From assembly GCA_945859605.1 (NCBI GenBank), contig OX243816.1, positions 25,000,199 through 25,064,198 of the forward strand: a stretch of 64,000 nucleotides of DNA. The letters run 5' to 3'. The notes beneath the pieces are model-generated. The model did no database searches. It saw only the letters and a list, made by a program, of their open reading frames with translations, and had not been told where the DNA came from. A program made the position numbers and the translations under genes. Within the stretch, counting starts at the first letter, position 1. Each line of letters starts with the position of its first letter. This document shows, piece by piece, positions 17,569 to 28,062 of the stretch. This DNA is from Lumbricus rubellus. Its lineage: Eukaryota; Annelida; Clitellata; Crassiclitellata; Lumbricidae.

Positions 17569-18809
17569 TAGAACACACAAAAAGTGTCATAACTCGATTT
17601 TTATAACTTACTGTGGCGTGTCCTTACCGTATTAAAATATTTCAATTTGGCGTGTCCGCTACAATAGCATAACAGCATCTGAGGATTTGTGGCAGTGTAG
17701 CAGCTGTCCCGCTAGACACTCGACTTCATATACTTCATATAGCCTCTATAGCATCCAAAGTCCCGCTCATTATCCAAAAAGTCAGCTATATATGGTGCTC
17801 GAAATGTCCTTCTTGCTCACGCACACGACAGTATTTAATGAAAATACACATGGAATTTGATCCAAGGGACATCCGCAACCAATAGCTGTCGCTAATGACG
17901 TTTGCTGCGTCATGAATATTCAACATTTACTGCATCATGAAACGTCATTAGGTCATCCGGGTTGCGTTAGTTCAGTAATTAGCAAAAATTTGTTTTAAAA
18001 GTGATTTATGTTCAACTCGATTATACTGCGAAATAGCATATTTCAAATATATATTCTAATCTAATTTTTTAACGATATTATTTTACATGACGATTGTATG
18101 CTGTGTCGCGAAATTTTAGTGCAAGTTAGGTGTGTTAGACACCTTTTTTCTTGTCTAAAGTCTCTTAATAAATAAAGTCTCTTCATAAACTATCCAATTT
18201 CCAACACGGACTTTCCATTCTAAAATTAATAGAAATCAAGTTCCTTTTGACTTAACACCGCTTCGTTCGTAAGAATTACGTTTTGTTCCAAATTTACTTG
18301 CACACACGCAATGTCACTAGATCACAATATCACTTACATGCATGTATTACGATAACTCTTTACATACCGAGTTCTATGCTTCATGAAGCGAATTATTCAT
18401 AAAAAACATAATGTTTCGAAGCTCATTCGTCCTTTTTACTTCAGGCTAGATGCCCAACATGAATATTCATTAGGCAAATTCAAACTCATTGTCTGATTGG
18501 TTGCGGGACTCCATTGGATAAATTTCCATGTGTATTTTCATTAAATAAATACACGACATACTGTTTGATGATCTCTGGTCACCAAGTGTTTAATCATCTA
18601 CGAGGCCACTCTTGCAACTGCCCATTCAGTTATCGATGTCATGAATACGTGTGAACGAAAAAACGCGCTCCTCCTGCACATGTACTCCGGATCAAGGTCT
18701 TGGTCTGCTGGACGTAAGCAGCTGCAGTCGAGTGTCTAGCGGGACAGCTGCTACACTACCACAAATCCTAAAAGTTTTGACCGAGTTTTTACACTTTTTG
18801 TGTGTTCTA
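17569..18809. mobile_element. Foldback-type transposon with TIR GTAGAACACACAAAAAGTG
   Basis: The ends TAGAACACACAAAAAGTG (17,569) and CACTTTTTGTGTGTTCTA (ending 18,809) are inverted. Further in, a ~44-bp stretch (GTGTAGCAGCTGTCCCGCTA at ~17,694) is almost perfectly inverted at ~18,730, and ATTTAATGAAAATACACATG (17,832) pairs with its complement at ~18,525. Symmetric arms make up most of the 1.24 kb. It encodes no transposase. The left arm contains the 87-bp copied segment at 17,595-17,681. Confidence 0.7.
17595..17681 (+). repeat. 87-bp exact duplicate of the sequence beside the PDI exon at 22,303
   Basis: Identical by eye to 22,202-22,288. Here it replaces about a dozen bases of the left arm of the foldback element: the flanks ACTCG and AGGATTTGTGG are found close together in the right arm. 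The original is probably the intron-edge copy. Confidence 0.9.
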
Positions 18810-18864
18810 CTTTTTCTAAATTTTCTTCTTCAACAAACAACACCAGACAGGTACTGATAGGATC

Positions 18865-19118
18865 TCGATTAATGAAGCCAGCATGCAAACTCGGTAGAAA
18901 CTGTTGAAGACGTTTTACTGTATGAAGTGAAAGTAGATTGGCTGTTCTGTGAATTATGCCTATATTTTTTAGATTTGTTCAGAAAGTTCAGCTGTATGTA
19001 GACTATATTCCTTTTGAAGTGGTGATCGATATGTACACCCAGGTATTCAATTAGTAGTAGTATTAGGAGATGGAGCAATTTTTTTACTAGATCTGAAAAT
19101 TATATAATTAGATTTGGC
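18865..19118 (-). pseudogene. CR1/Rex-like LINE reverse transcriptase fragment, downstream part
   Basis: The minus-strand frame reads AKSNYIIFRSS, then EYLGVHIDHHF, the segment that follows the catalytic FADD block in CR1/Jockey-type reverse transcriptases. It is the direct continuation of the fragment at 19,645-19,766, split by a SINE-like insertion, and it degenerates below 18,990. Confidence 0.65.
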
Positions 19119-19644
19119 TATGTTCAGTCCCGGGCATGACGTTAAACTGTCCTGGGCATGACGTTAAACTGCATCCATCCTCCGCCACAGGGGACCATGA
19201 ACTTCCCTGTGCCGGTCCTAAGCCCGGATAAAGGAGGAAGGTGTGCCAGATGGGTGGCGATACTTTGGCAGTAGAAGACCAAGACGATTGAAATCCGCAA
19301 AAACCACGACACAAGTGACATAGCGACCCAGTTGCTTCAAGTTGTCATGATGTGGAGCAGACATGCACAGGCCGGTCAGGACAGACCGGTGGAGAGAGTC
19401 GGTGGAGAGGGCATTGGACACCAAACGGGCTTGTCCCACTGGTTGTCCTTCATGCCTCTTTCCTAACATTCTCTTCAAGCAGACAAGGCGGTCCAGCTGC
19501 TTCAAGATATAATGGTATGGAGTAGAACTGCTAGCCTGTAGAAACTGAGAAATGACACACGAGACAGACTCAGACAGAGAGTGGCGTCGGACACCTACGG
19601 GCGTTGCGCCTATGGTTTATGATGATGATGATGATATGTTCAGT
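19119..19644 (+). mobile_element. SINE-like element with (GAT)n tail, copy 2, with 10-bp TSD
   Basis: The element (19,129-19,634) starts CCCGGGCATGACGTT and ends GATGATGATGAT. It is flanked by TATGTTCAGT on both sides (19,119-19,128 and 19,635-19,644). Removing it restores an open LINE frame (SLNI followed by AKSN) on the minus strand. This gives the exact limits of the family: about 505 bp, a GAT tail and ~10-bp duplications. A second partial start (CCTGGGCATGACGTTAAACT at 19,141) suggests a duplicated head. Confidence 0.85.
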
Positions 19645-19766
19645 GAAAGCTTGTTATCTTTGAACCATTCACTAACCATTTCTAGGTCGTTATTTGCTAT
19701 TTTAATTAAATGTTCATAAGACGAGTAAGAGTAAAAAGCGTTTGAATCATCAGCAAATATGATATA
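19645..19766 (-). pseudogene. CR1/Rex-like LINE reverse transcriptase fragment with FADD motif
   Basis: The minus strand reads IIFADDSNAFYSYSS, then DLEMVSEWFKDNKLSLNI, the palm motif C (FADD) and following helix of a non-LTR reverse transcriptase. It is cut at 19,644 by a SINE-like element and at 19,767 by a mariner-like element. Confidence 0.75.
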
Positions 19767-20760
19767 CACGGTGATTCATAAAAAAACGTTACCCTACATA
19801 AGTCGGCATAACTCATGTCAATGACCATCAAATGTAATGAAATTTCAGAACAATGAGGCTTTATAATCTAGCCATGTGCTATATAAATTATGTCACATTC
19901 AGAGCTATAATGACGTAACGCGGACGACGAAACTAATGACGTCACGATAATCTCGAGAAACAAGCAAGATTTCAACGTTCCTGTCAGTCACGGAGGTTGT
20001 ATCATGCAAACCTGGTCAATTTCATCTGGTTTAGCTCCTGGTGAGAAATTGTTTACTGTGGCATAATACAGTAACAATCAGAATGTTCGCATTCACGTAT
20101 CTCCCGGTACACAGAAGAGGGACGTTCCATCAAATCGTCTTTTGCGAAATCGACCAACTTTCAGCAAATCCCTTATGGCATTGGTCGGGTCTCTGGACTT
20201 AGTCGTACGAACGTATCCATTTCACTGAAACAGATGTTGAGGTCAATGGACAATATTACAGAGATGTTCCACAAATAGGCCTATAGGGTCCTTTGCCAGA
20301 GATTCGCGACATACGGAATAAGCTTATTTCATCCATCATAGCCTAATAGCGGTCGTGCGCAAAGAGCTCGAGAGACCGTTGCGTAATGGAAACTGAAACT
20401 CCTGATTTCATCCCGCCTACTTTGTGGCCACCCAACAGTCTTGATTTTAAATGCAGTAGACTATAAGATATGTAGTGTCATGCAAAAAAAATGACTACAT
20501 AATTTGAATATGAGATGTTAACGAGTTGTGGAGTCATCGAACACAATGAGCGCATCATTGATGAATCAGCCAAGAAATGGCGTGCGCGTCTTGCGCATGC
20601 GTATCTGCCAAAGGAGGTAATTTCGAAAATAAATGTTAACTTCCATAATGTTCAGAAGTGAATTCTCTATCTTCACCGAAAATTTCGTCGACATAACCCA
20701 AAGTTTGGCTGAGTTACAGTAAAATATGTAGGGTAACGTTTTTTTATGAATCACCGTGTA
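19765..20760. mobile_element. Tc1/mariner-like nonautonomous element with TA duplication
   Basis: Perfect inverted ends of about 33 bp (CACGGTGATTCATAAAAAAA, CGTTACCCTACATA) at 19,767 and 20,758, with TA on both sides. The 992-bp interior has only stop-ridden hints of coding sequence. It is inserted in a LINE frame just before the FADD motif. Confidence 0.9.
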
Positions 20761-20987
20761 ATGTGGAAAAGTTGCAGAACTAGGAAGGTTATAAACTGGA
20801 AATGTGGTTTTTCTTTCATACAAAATAGGCCTACAGGGTTCAAATTATTGATACATATAGGCCTGCATTGTACACAGTCATATTCCTTATTTCCTTCACG
20901 ATTTGTCAGCAAAACCGACTTGGATGGATGGATGGTGCAATAGCGTTAATAAATGCCACTTAAACAACGCATTCTTTGTCAGTTTTG

Positions 20988-21262
20988 GGGCCCCCTCCTT
21001 GCGGGGCCCCCTCCGTTGGGAGGGTACAGAGGGCAGTCGCTACGGCTCTGCATGGGACGGGCATTGACCCAGGTTGTCCTTCATGCCTCTTTCCTAACAT
21101 TCTCTTCAAGCAGACAAGACGGTCCACAGCTACTTCAAGATATAATGGCATGGAGTAGACCTGCTGGCCTGTAGAAACTGGGTGATGACACAAGACAGGC
21201 TCAGACGGAGTGACGTCGGACACCTACGGGCGTTGCGCCTATGGTTTGTGATGATGATGATG
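20988..21262 (+). mobile_element. SINE-like element with (GAT)n tail, copy 3, 5'-truncated
   Basis: The 3' half of the family (CATTGACCCAGGTTGTCCTT, CTTTCCTAACATTCTCTTC, ACACCTACGGGCGTTGCGCC) ends in GATGATGATGATG. The 5' part is replaced by a GC-rich segment (GGGGCCCCCTCC repeated at 20,988 and 21,003). Confidence 0.75.
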
Positions 21263-21528
21263 GCCTTTTTTTCCTCGGGATCCGCGATTTCGTGCTAGGG
21301 CGACTGAGAGTCATTCTTCGAGAAGCGATGTATTCCGATAGGCTAGCTTAAACCTATGGACATGGTACGATGCACTGCTGTTGAATGTATAATGCCCACC
21401 GCGCCGGACAAGATCTCATGCCACACCGGCAAGGTCGACATTAGGAAATAGAAAAAGTGCAGGCGCTGGCGTGACCCAAACAAGGAACGAGGAGGAATTA
21501 GTTACACTAGTTCCTCAACTCTACTCCA
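21263..21528. other. No recognised feature
   Basis: Intronic sequence without a recognisable element. GC content is somewhat higher than in the surroundings. Confidence 0.35.
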
Positions 21529-22190
21529 TCAATGGGACTTGTCAGGGTTTATGGCCAAACCATTTAAACAAATACAGGAGACTGTCAGGATTACATAGAT
21601 AACAGACATAGATAAAAAACAGAAGTACATAGATAAAAAGTATTCGAGTTTAAGTTTGCCAGACTGATCAATGTGTGATAGAGCAATATGAAGCTGGGTA
21701 TCATCCGCATACTGATGTATAGCAACTGATTGGGGAAGTAAATACATTAAATAGCAAGCGGCCGAGAACACTCAAGCGGCACTCCAGCAGTACAATCAAT
21801 TATGTGGACTCAGACCGAGCGGTTTCAATGCCGATCTGCTGATTCCGTCAGGCAGATAAGAAGCTATCCAGTTTAAGGCTGTTCCAGAGGCACCGAAGCT
21901 ATTGGCAAGACAATAGGCGAGAAGGTGTTATCAAGTGCAGAGACAAGGGCAGTCTCAGTGGAATAGCCTTCGCGGTAAGCTGACTGATAAGAACTGACAG
22001 GAAGTGATGTGTTTCTCAATACGAGTGAAAAAGAAGAGACGTTTCAGGATCTAAGAAATGTTATTAAGATTGGAGATAGGCTAGGCCTGAAGTTTTGAAA
22101 GATTGCTGGAGTCTAGGTTAGGTTTTTAAGCAGTTTTTTTAACAGTGTGACTAGAGCAGTCTTCAGTAATTTGTTTTTGAAATTTTCGCT
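21529..22190 (-). pseudogene. L2-type LINE reverse transcriptase fragment
   Basis: Minus-strand frames, broken by stops, include SVAIHQYADDTQLHIALS (the YADD palm motif). Upstream are SYQSAYREGYSTETAL-like and STLLIVLLE-like segments, the fingers of L2-clade reverse transcriptases. A short tandem ATAGATAA-type run interrupts the ORF after the YADD block. Non-functional. Confidence 0.7.
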
Positions 22191-22201
22191 TGCCTGTTGC
22201 C

Positions 22202-22288
22202 CGATTTTTATAACTTACTGTGGCGTGTCCTTACCGTATTAAAATATTTCAATTTGGCGTGTCCGCTACAATAGCATAACAGCATCTG
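22202..22288 (+). repeat. 87-bp segment at the 3' edge of PDI intron, duplicated at 17,595
   Basis: It ends 14 bp before the PDI exon at 22,303, beside the TTTTACTTCTTAG acceptor. It is identical by eye to 17,595-17,681 in the same intron. Confidence 0.9.
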
Positions 22289-22302
22289 GTTTTACTTCTT
22301 AG

Positions 22303-22481
22303 ATGCTCCTTGGTGCAGCCTCTGTAAAGATATCGAGCCGTTATGGGACAAGCTTGGAGAAAGATTCAGCAAGCAGCACGACGTGGTCATAGCAAAAATT
22401 GACGCAATTGCAAATGAAGTTGAAGGAATAAAGATCACCCAATTTCCAAGTCTGAAACTATTTCTAAAGAATACCAATGAG
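22303..22481 (+). CDS. Protein disulfide isomerase-like protein, exon with a' active site
   Basis: 59 codons after completing the split Tyr codon. The peptide begins APWCSLCKDIEPLWDKLGE, followed by VVIAKIDAIANEVEG and ITQFPSLKLF. This is the thioredoxin fold of the PDI a' domain, with the WCxxC active site and the cis-proline loop (FPS). The catalytic pair is C-S-L-C; the typical PDI has C-G-H-C, so the histidine that tunes thiol acidity is replaced. The exon is bounded by a CTTCTTAG acceptor and a GAG|GTGATG donor. PDIA1, PDIA2 and PDILT are possible relatives; the a' domain alone does not decide. Confidence 0.93.
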
Positions 22482-22761
22482 GTGATGTATATTGTATAAT
22501 GCAATTCATTTTGTTTATTTATTTCTTACATTTGCTTATACAGCGCCCCTTAAGTTTAAAGCTGAGTTTCACGACGATGCGCATGAGCAAGAGAAAGACA
22601 TGCTCAAAGTTACTACGCGGCGTCAGCTTCGAACCTGAAATCATTCGGATTAAAGGCACTATAACTACGCTATCTTTATTGCAATACAAAACTATACAAA
22701 GCGGATGTTGTGACTGTGTAGGCCTATAATATGTGCACTTGTTATATTATAATATAATACA

Positions 22762-22806
22762 CCAGCTGGTATATTATACCGGCTGGTATATTATACCAGC
22801 TGGTGT
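22762..22806. repeat. 17-bp palindromic tandem repeat
   Basis: CCAGCTGGTATATTATA is repeated about 2.6 times (middle copy CCGGCTGG). Each unit contains the palindrome CCAGCTGG. It lies in the 882-bp PDI intron. Confidence 0.8.
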
Positions 22807-23363
22807 ACCCAGAGTTGCCATGAAAATTTAGAATTTTCCCCGTTCCCGGTCAATTGGGCCGCACTCCTACTGCCCACCACACCTTTTTTTCCATTACACC
22901 ACAATTATGAATACTTCTTAAGAAAATGTTTTATCTCTGTTTTGTTTATTTTGAACTCTGTTGTGGGATAGGAATAGCATGATCAGAAATACATAAAAAT
23001 TTGTTAACTGGCCAATTTTATTATGTCACTGTATACATTTATTATGTCTTCATTTGTCCACACAAACAAGTTATGAGTTAGCAGCTATGATCTAGCAGTT
23101 TCATTCGATTCATCCGCAATATCAACCGTCTCGACAGATGAAGCAGCTACCTCCAAGAAATACGAACTGGAATAGCACAAAATGCCGCGAACTGGCTGTT
23201 TGAGGAACTGATTTTGATATCTAGAAGATGCAATGGTCCTTATGTTACGAAAAGCCAACTGTATTTCCAACAAAAAATAGTATAAATATTTTTGTTACCA
23301 CTTTGTCATTTCTCGATGTTGCCTAAAACTCTGTCGAGTAAGACACGAACAATATCGTTTCAG

Positions 23364-23438
23364 ATCGCAACTTTTACTGGAAATAAAACCTTGGAGCGGC
23401 TCGTGAAATTTGTGCAACGCAGTGGAAAACTATCAGAG
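23364..23438 (+). CDS. Protein disulfide isomerase-like protein, exon for the end of the a' domain
   Basis: 25 codons in phase 0 between a CGTTTCAG acceptor and a GAG|GTGAAA donor. It reads IATFTGNKTLERLVKFVQRS, then GKLSE. The 'F.G.KTLE.L.KF' pattern is the last strand and helix of a PDI thioredoxin domain. It follows directly in frame from the exon ending 22,481 and precedes the KDEL exon at 29,670. Confidence 0.88.
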
Positions 23439-23535
23439 GTGAAACTATTTGCTATCTAACCTGTTGCGGACATAACTTGCAACTCAATTCCAGTTTGTAG
23501 TTTGCTTCATGTGTTTAGAACCAAAACCATGCATA

Positions 23536-24376
23536 TACAGGCTGGGCAAAAAAAAAACCCCAACGATTTTTGCCAATATCTTCACCAAAAGTAAAAATTT
23601 CAGAAGAAAATTTTGCTGCCTTAAAGACAATTCATATTTACACCAGATGGCCAGATTTCATTAAAATATTTAAAACAGAACAAAAGTTATGCCACTTTTA
23701 GTGAAGAAACCTACCGTTTTTGGACGATTAAAAAACCCGGCGCAACAAAGAGTATCCAAAATGAATTAAATATCTTGCCCAGACAGAACAAAAGTTATAT
23801 CACTTTTAGTGAGGTCACCCCCATTTTTTGACGTTTCAAAGACGTAACGCAGCAAAAAAGTTGCAAAACACAATATTATCAAGTAATTGTTATCAAATAA
23901 CCTTCATATTGCCAGATGATAATTATTATTACTATTTAAAAACGAAACAAGGTACCAGCGTGGCTGCACGTCAATGAGAAGTCACTTAGCAAGATGACAA
24001 TCAAATTGGCAAATAAAAAATCTGTCAGATCAATCAAGAACTTTGCAAAGAGACTCCAAAGAAGTTTTGGCGCTGGTGGTGGGCAGTGGGCACATTGAAC
24101 ACAAGTTGTGAATCACTACCAAGTTCATTTCACAGCAGTTATTGAGATGATACTTAATAAAATCGTGTTTTTCGTACTTTTTGTTGCGTTTCGTTTTTGA
24201 ATCATCAAAAAACGGGGGAGGTCTCACTAAAAGTGTTATAACTTCTGTTGTGTTTGAAATATTTTTTATAAAATCTGGTCATTGCCTTTAAGACTTTCGA
24301 ATTTCATTTCAAAATTCTCGCTTCTGGCCAAGATATTGGCAAAAACCTAGGGGTATTTTCTTTGGCCCACCCTGTA
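23536..24376. mobile_element. Tc1/mariner-like TIR element (CAGGSTGGGCMAA ends), copy 1
   Basis: The 837-bp element runs 23,538-24,374 with TA on both sides. The left end is CAGGCTGGGCAAAAAAAA and the right end, read inward, is CAGGGTGGGCCAAAGAAAAT. Long subterminal blocks (TTTTTGCCAATATCTT, AACAAAAGTTATGCCACTTTT) recur in both orientations, giving a foldback structure. A larger relative is at 33,010-34,408. No transposase is visible. Confidence 0.8.
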
Positions 24377-25233
24377 TACTGTTATATCGCATGTTTAGAG
24401 TGCAAGGATGCTTAAATGCTTATTCCAATTTTGTCAACACTTTTCTTTCTATTGCTACCCGTGTGAAGTTTTAATTGTTCGTAGATAGGCCGCACTAAGT
24501 TCCTGCACAGTTTTGCGCCTAATCACCTATGCGACTTGATGTGCATGTATCTTTCTGTGGTGAAACGGACATTACCCCCGGACATTATCTTCTCAGACAT
24601 TATTCCCCCGGACAATAGCCCTTCCGGACATTATCCCCCCCCCTCCGAAGTAGGACATTATGCCCTCGGTCTATGAAATCATTACCTAAAACAATGTTAA
24701 GGGGAATATCTATACATTAGACATTACAAGGCTTATATTTATATATTTCACATGAAAATTATACATAAAAATCTATAATCTGTTAAGGTAGGCTCATATA
24801 CACCGTGGTTAAAGAAGTAAGCCAAAATGGTTTTTTTTTAATATCTCCAATGCATAACAACATATCACGCTGCAAATTTACAAATATTTAGAGAATTGGA
24901 CCAAGAATATGTTTCCAAAATATCAAAAGATAAAGGTTGAACGGATAAAAAGATATGAATGTTTCGACTTCATATGCCACAATTTCAATTTACAAGCAAT
25001 TTTCTGTTATATTCTGTAAATAAAATTATTCAATAAAATATAAGACAAACTTTTTCTTGCATCTCTAATGTCTGATGATTTAGCATACTAAAGTTTTCCC
25101 CATATTTAGCGAATTGAACCAAGAATATGATTCCAAAATACCATGTTATAAGTTTGAATGAATGGAATGATACGGGAAAGATACGGATATTTCAACTTCA
25201 TCTCCCGAAATACGGTATCAGTTTTCAGCATGT

Positions 25234-25316
25234 CTAAAATGGGAACGACCAAGCGTCGAAACCGCTACGGACACACTGTCCGTAGCGGTTTCGACGCTTG
25301 GTCGTTCCCATTTTAG
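25234..25316. repeat. Perfect 83-bp hairpin (40-bp arms, 3-nt loop)
   Basis: The arm CTAAAATGGGAACGACCAAG plus CGTCGAAACCGCTACGGACA (25,234-25,273) is followed by CAC and then its exact reverse complement (25,277-25,316). It lies inside the mariner-like element just before the transposase remnant. Perfect long arms with so small a loop are unusual for an old copy. Confidence 0.95.
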
Positions 25317-25322
25317 TCTTCA

Positions 25323-25640
25323 TTGATCCTGGAGACAAAATTAATTGAACCTATTATCGCGACGTTCTGCTGTCATATAACTGTAATCAGAAATCTAGCC
25401 ACAGAAGGCTGCTTTTGTCAACAGGACAGTGCCCCAGCCCCCAGAGACAAGGAGACCATCGAAATGCTGACAAAAGAGACGCTAGACTTTATTTATCCCT
25501 CATTATGGCCTCTGAACAGCCAAGATTTGAATCCTGCCGACTAAATAGTTTCGAGCGTGATGCAAGACCGAGTCTACCAGACAAAAATCCATGACATAAA
25601 CGATCTGAAGCAACGCTTGTTGCAAGTGTGAGAGGGCCTG
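25323..25640 (+). pseudogene. Tc1/mariner transposase remnant (catalytic C-terminal part)
   Basis: The frame reads CFCQQDSAPAPRDKETIEML, then LWPLNSQDLNPAD, a stop codon where Tyr is usual, and IVSSVMQDRVYQTKIHDIND. QQDSAPAxR carries the second catalytic Asp and NSxDLNPxD the third acidic region of the DDE/D superfamily. The N-terminal DNA-binding region and the first Asp are not recognisable. It is non-functional because of the stop and the 5' loss. Confidence 0.8.
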
Positions 25641-25836
25641 GCGTGCAAGCAGGAGTAGGACATTTTGAGCATCTTAATTAATTAAATAATCAAACCATAC
25701 TGTTGGAATCATATTGTTAGTTCAATTCTCTACATATGGGGAAAATAAAGATAATGAAAACAGTTTGACTTATATTTTATTGAATGTAACAGAAAATTGA
25801 CTGTAAACCGAAATTTCGGCATATGAAGTCGAAAGA

Positions 25837-25890
25837 TTTCATGAGATAAAATTGAACGGATAAACATCCGTTCAACTTTATCTCATGAAA
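25837..25890. repeat. Second near-perfect hairpin in the mariner TIR
   Basis: TTTCATGAGATAAAATTGAA plus CGGAT (25,837-25,861), then AAAC, then the reverse complement with one mismatch (25,866-25,890). It lies in the right TIR, where the left TIR has only one arm. Confidence 0.85.
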
Positions 25891-25999
25891 TTTTGGAATC
25901 ATATTTTTGGTCCAATTCTCTAAATATTTGTAAAACTGTAGCTTGTTATGTCATCAGGTGTTAGAGATATACGCAAAACAATTTGGCTTACTTTTTTTA

Positions 26000-26513
26000 A
26001 CCACGGTGTCATCATCATCATCGCTATCCCTGGGTTAACAACCCGTAGGTGTCCGACGCCACTCTCTGTCTGAGTCTGTCTCGCATCATGCTTCCCAGCT
26101 TCAACCGGTCCGGTCAGCAGGTCCGCTCCATACCATTAACATCTTGGAGCCGCTAGACCACCTTGTCCGATTGAAGAGAATATTGGGAGAGAGGTACGAA
26201 GGACAACCTGGGTCAATGCCCGTATGTGGCCCACGTATGCTCTCTCCTTCGACTCTCTCCACCGGTCTGTCCTGACCGGCCTGTGCATGTCTGCTCCACA
26301 TCATGACACCTTGAAGCATCTGGGTCGCTATGTCACTTGTGTCGTGGTTTTTGCGGATTTCTATGGTCTTGGTCTTTTTCTGCCAGTGTATCTCCACCCA
26401 TCTGGCAAACCTTCCTCCTTTGTCCGGGCTTAGGACCGGCACAGAGACGTTGTTGGTTTCCTGTGGCGGAGGATGGATGCAGTTTAACGTCATGCCCAGG
26501 ACTACCACGGTGT
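26000..26513 (-). mobile_element. SINE-like element with (GAT)n tail, copy 4, with 10-bp TSD
   Basis: The element (26,010-26,503) reads on the minus strand from CCTGGGCATGACG to a (GAT)n tail. It is flanked by ACCACGGTGT at 26,000-26,009 and 26,504-26,513. It landed in the terminal bases of the mariner-like right TIR. Confidence 0.85.
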
Positions 26514-26611
26514 ACATTACCATATAGGCATTCATATTATAGGTCGAAATATACCCATCAAAATATTTTAGAGATTTACGACACTATGGTCGTAAACTGT
26601 TCCTGGGAAAT

Positions 26612-26661
26612 ATATATATATATAATTGTATATATATATATATAATTATATATATATTTTG
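26612..26661. repeat. (AT)n-rich microsatellite
   Basis: Interrupted TATATA runs separated by ATAATTGTATAT-like spacers. Confidence 0.85.
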
Positions 26662-26949
26662 ATGTTAAGAACATATGCAAGTCTTTAACATAAGTCACAA
26701 AGCAGCATTAAAAGGTCTTAGTAGTGGACATAACTGACACAGCAACTCCTTGTGTCTTTAGTTTGCATCTGAGTGGCAGTAGGCCTAGGCTACTAGTAAG
26801 TAAGATAGAAATCGTCATTGTTATTAGGGGCTGATTAATCAAATTTGAGAAAGAAGCTCAAGGAATGAGATGGTGAAAGAACTGAGTAGCAACTTCTAGA
26901 TGAAGATCCAATTCGACTTGTTGACTTTCAAGTGGCAAGGCATTCCAGC

Positions 26950-27110
26950 ACGGAAGAATGGCGATACGGACAAAATGGCCCGGACAAATGGTACAGACAA
27001 AATGGAACTAGGACAAAAGGTAGCGGCCAAAATGGTACTGAAAAAAGGTACGGAAAAAAATGGTGCGGACAAAATGGATTTAGGACAAAATAGTACGGAT
27101 AAAATTATAT
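26950..27110 (+). repeat. Degenerate ~15-bp minisatellite (GGACAAAATGGTAC)
   Basis: About ten imperfect copies of GGACAAAATGGTAC/GGAACTA occur in a row. The layout (short GGACA-headed units, one variant with AGGACAAAA) resembles the terminal arrays of the GGACATTAGCC transposons but with a different second half. It may be one end of a sister family. No partner array was found. Confidence 0.7.
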
Positions 27111-27615
27111 AGAATTAATTCAAATTCAATTTTAAATTTAGCAAATTTCAGAAACGCATGGTACGGATAGAATTAATTAATTATTCATGCTATGTGTAGG
27201 CCTGTCCATCTATATTTATGTATATATGCTTACTAGATAATACAGGAGATTTCCGGAGATTTAGCACAAAATTAGCCGGAAAGTTGGCAATAAATTATAG
27301 TATGTAAGGCGTTAGAAAGCTTAGAGCTTTAATTGTCTTGGCTTTGTTCGCTGTGTCAACATAAGACTTACTAGTAGGCCTACTGAAACTCAGATGCAAA
27401 CTAAGGACTTTAGTTATTCATTTCTAACACAAGTAGTTGTTAGTGTCATTTGGGTACACAATTAAGACCTTTTAATGCTGAAAATGTTCTGAACATCCAA
27501 ATAATATAGCCTATATTTCTCACGAACAGTGGACGACTATAGTGTAATAAATTGCTAAGATATTCTTATATGTATATTTTGACCTATAATCTTAATCTTA
27601 TGCTAATATATTTCT

Positions 27616-28062
27616 ATGAAGGCTTTGGTGGGGCCAGTGGCGACGTATGGATGTGAAGCATGGACTCTGGAAAAGGATGAAGAAAAGCGAATTCAAGCAT
27701 TTGAGAACAAGTGTATCAGAAAGCTGCTGAGAATTCCATGGACTAAAATGATGACCAATGTATGTGTAGGTGTATGTGTCAGCGGAAGCCAGAAGAGGCC
27801 CACACCAAAATTCGGAAACTTCGATATTTTGGTCATATCATGAGACAACAAAACGGTAGCATCGAAAGCAGCATCATGACGGGTTTTGTGGAGGGGAACC
27901 CAGTACGATGAAGGCCGAGGATATCTTGGATCGACAACGTCCTGAACTGGACAGGACTTGTAGGCTCTGACTTAATGAGCGCGACAAGGAACAGAAGACT
28001 CTGGGCATTAAAGGTCCATTCATGTAGCCAACAGTCGCGATGCGACGATGGCGATATGACAT
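27616..28062 (+). pseudogene. LINE reverse-transcriptase C-terminal fragment (RTE/CR1-like)
   Basis: The frame reads VATYGCEAWTLEKDEEKRIQ, then FENKCIRKLLRIPW. After a frameshift it continues KLRYFGHIMRQQ and RISWIDNVLNWTG. 'YGxExWTL' and 'RxxRxxGHxxR' are hallmarks of the region after the palm in RTE- and CR1-type LINE proteins. A GTGTGTAGGTGTATGTGT run breaks the frame. Confidence 0.75.

Larger units (their letters stand above)
24799..26514 (+). mobile_element. Tc1/mariner-like transposon with long TIRs and TA duplication
   Basis: The ends CACCGTGGTTAAAGAAGTAA (24,801) and CCACGGTG (26,512), with TA on both sides, bound the element. A SINE-like copy inserted into the last few bases of the right end accounts for 494 bp of it. 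The two TIRs match over about 300 bp (GAATTGGACCAA, ATGATTCCAAAAT, AGTCAATTTTCTGTTA). Between them is a remnant of the transposase C-terminal catalytic half. Confidence 0.85.
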
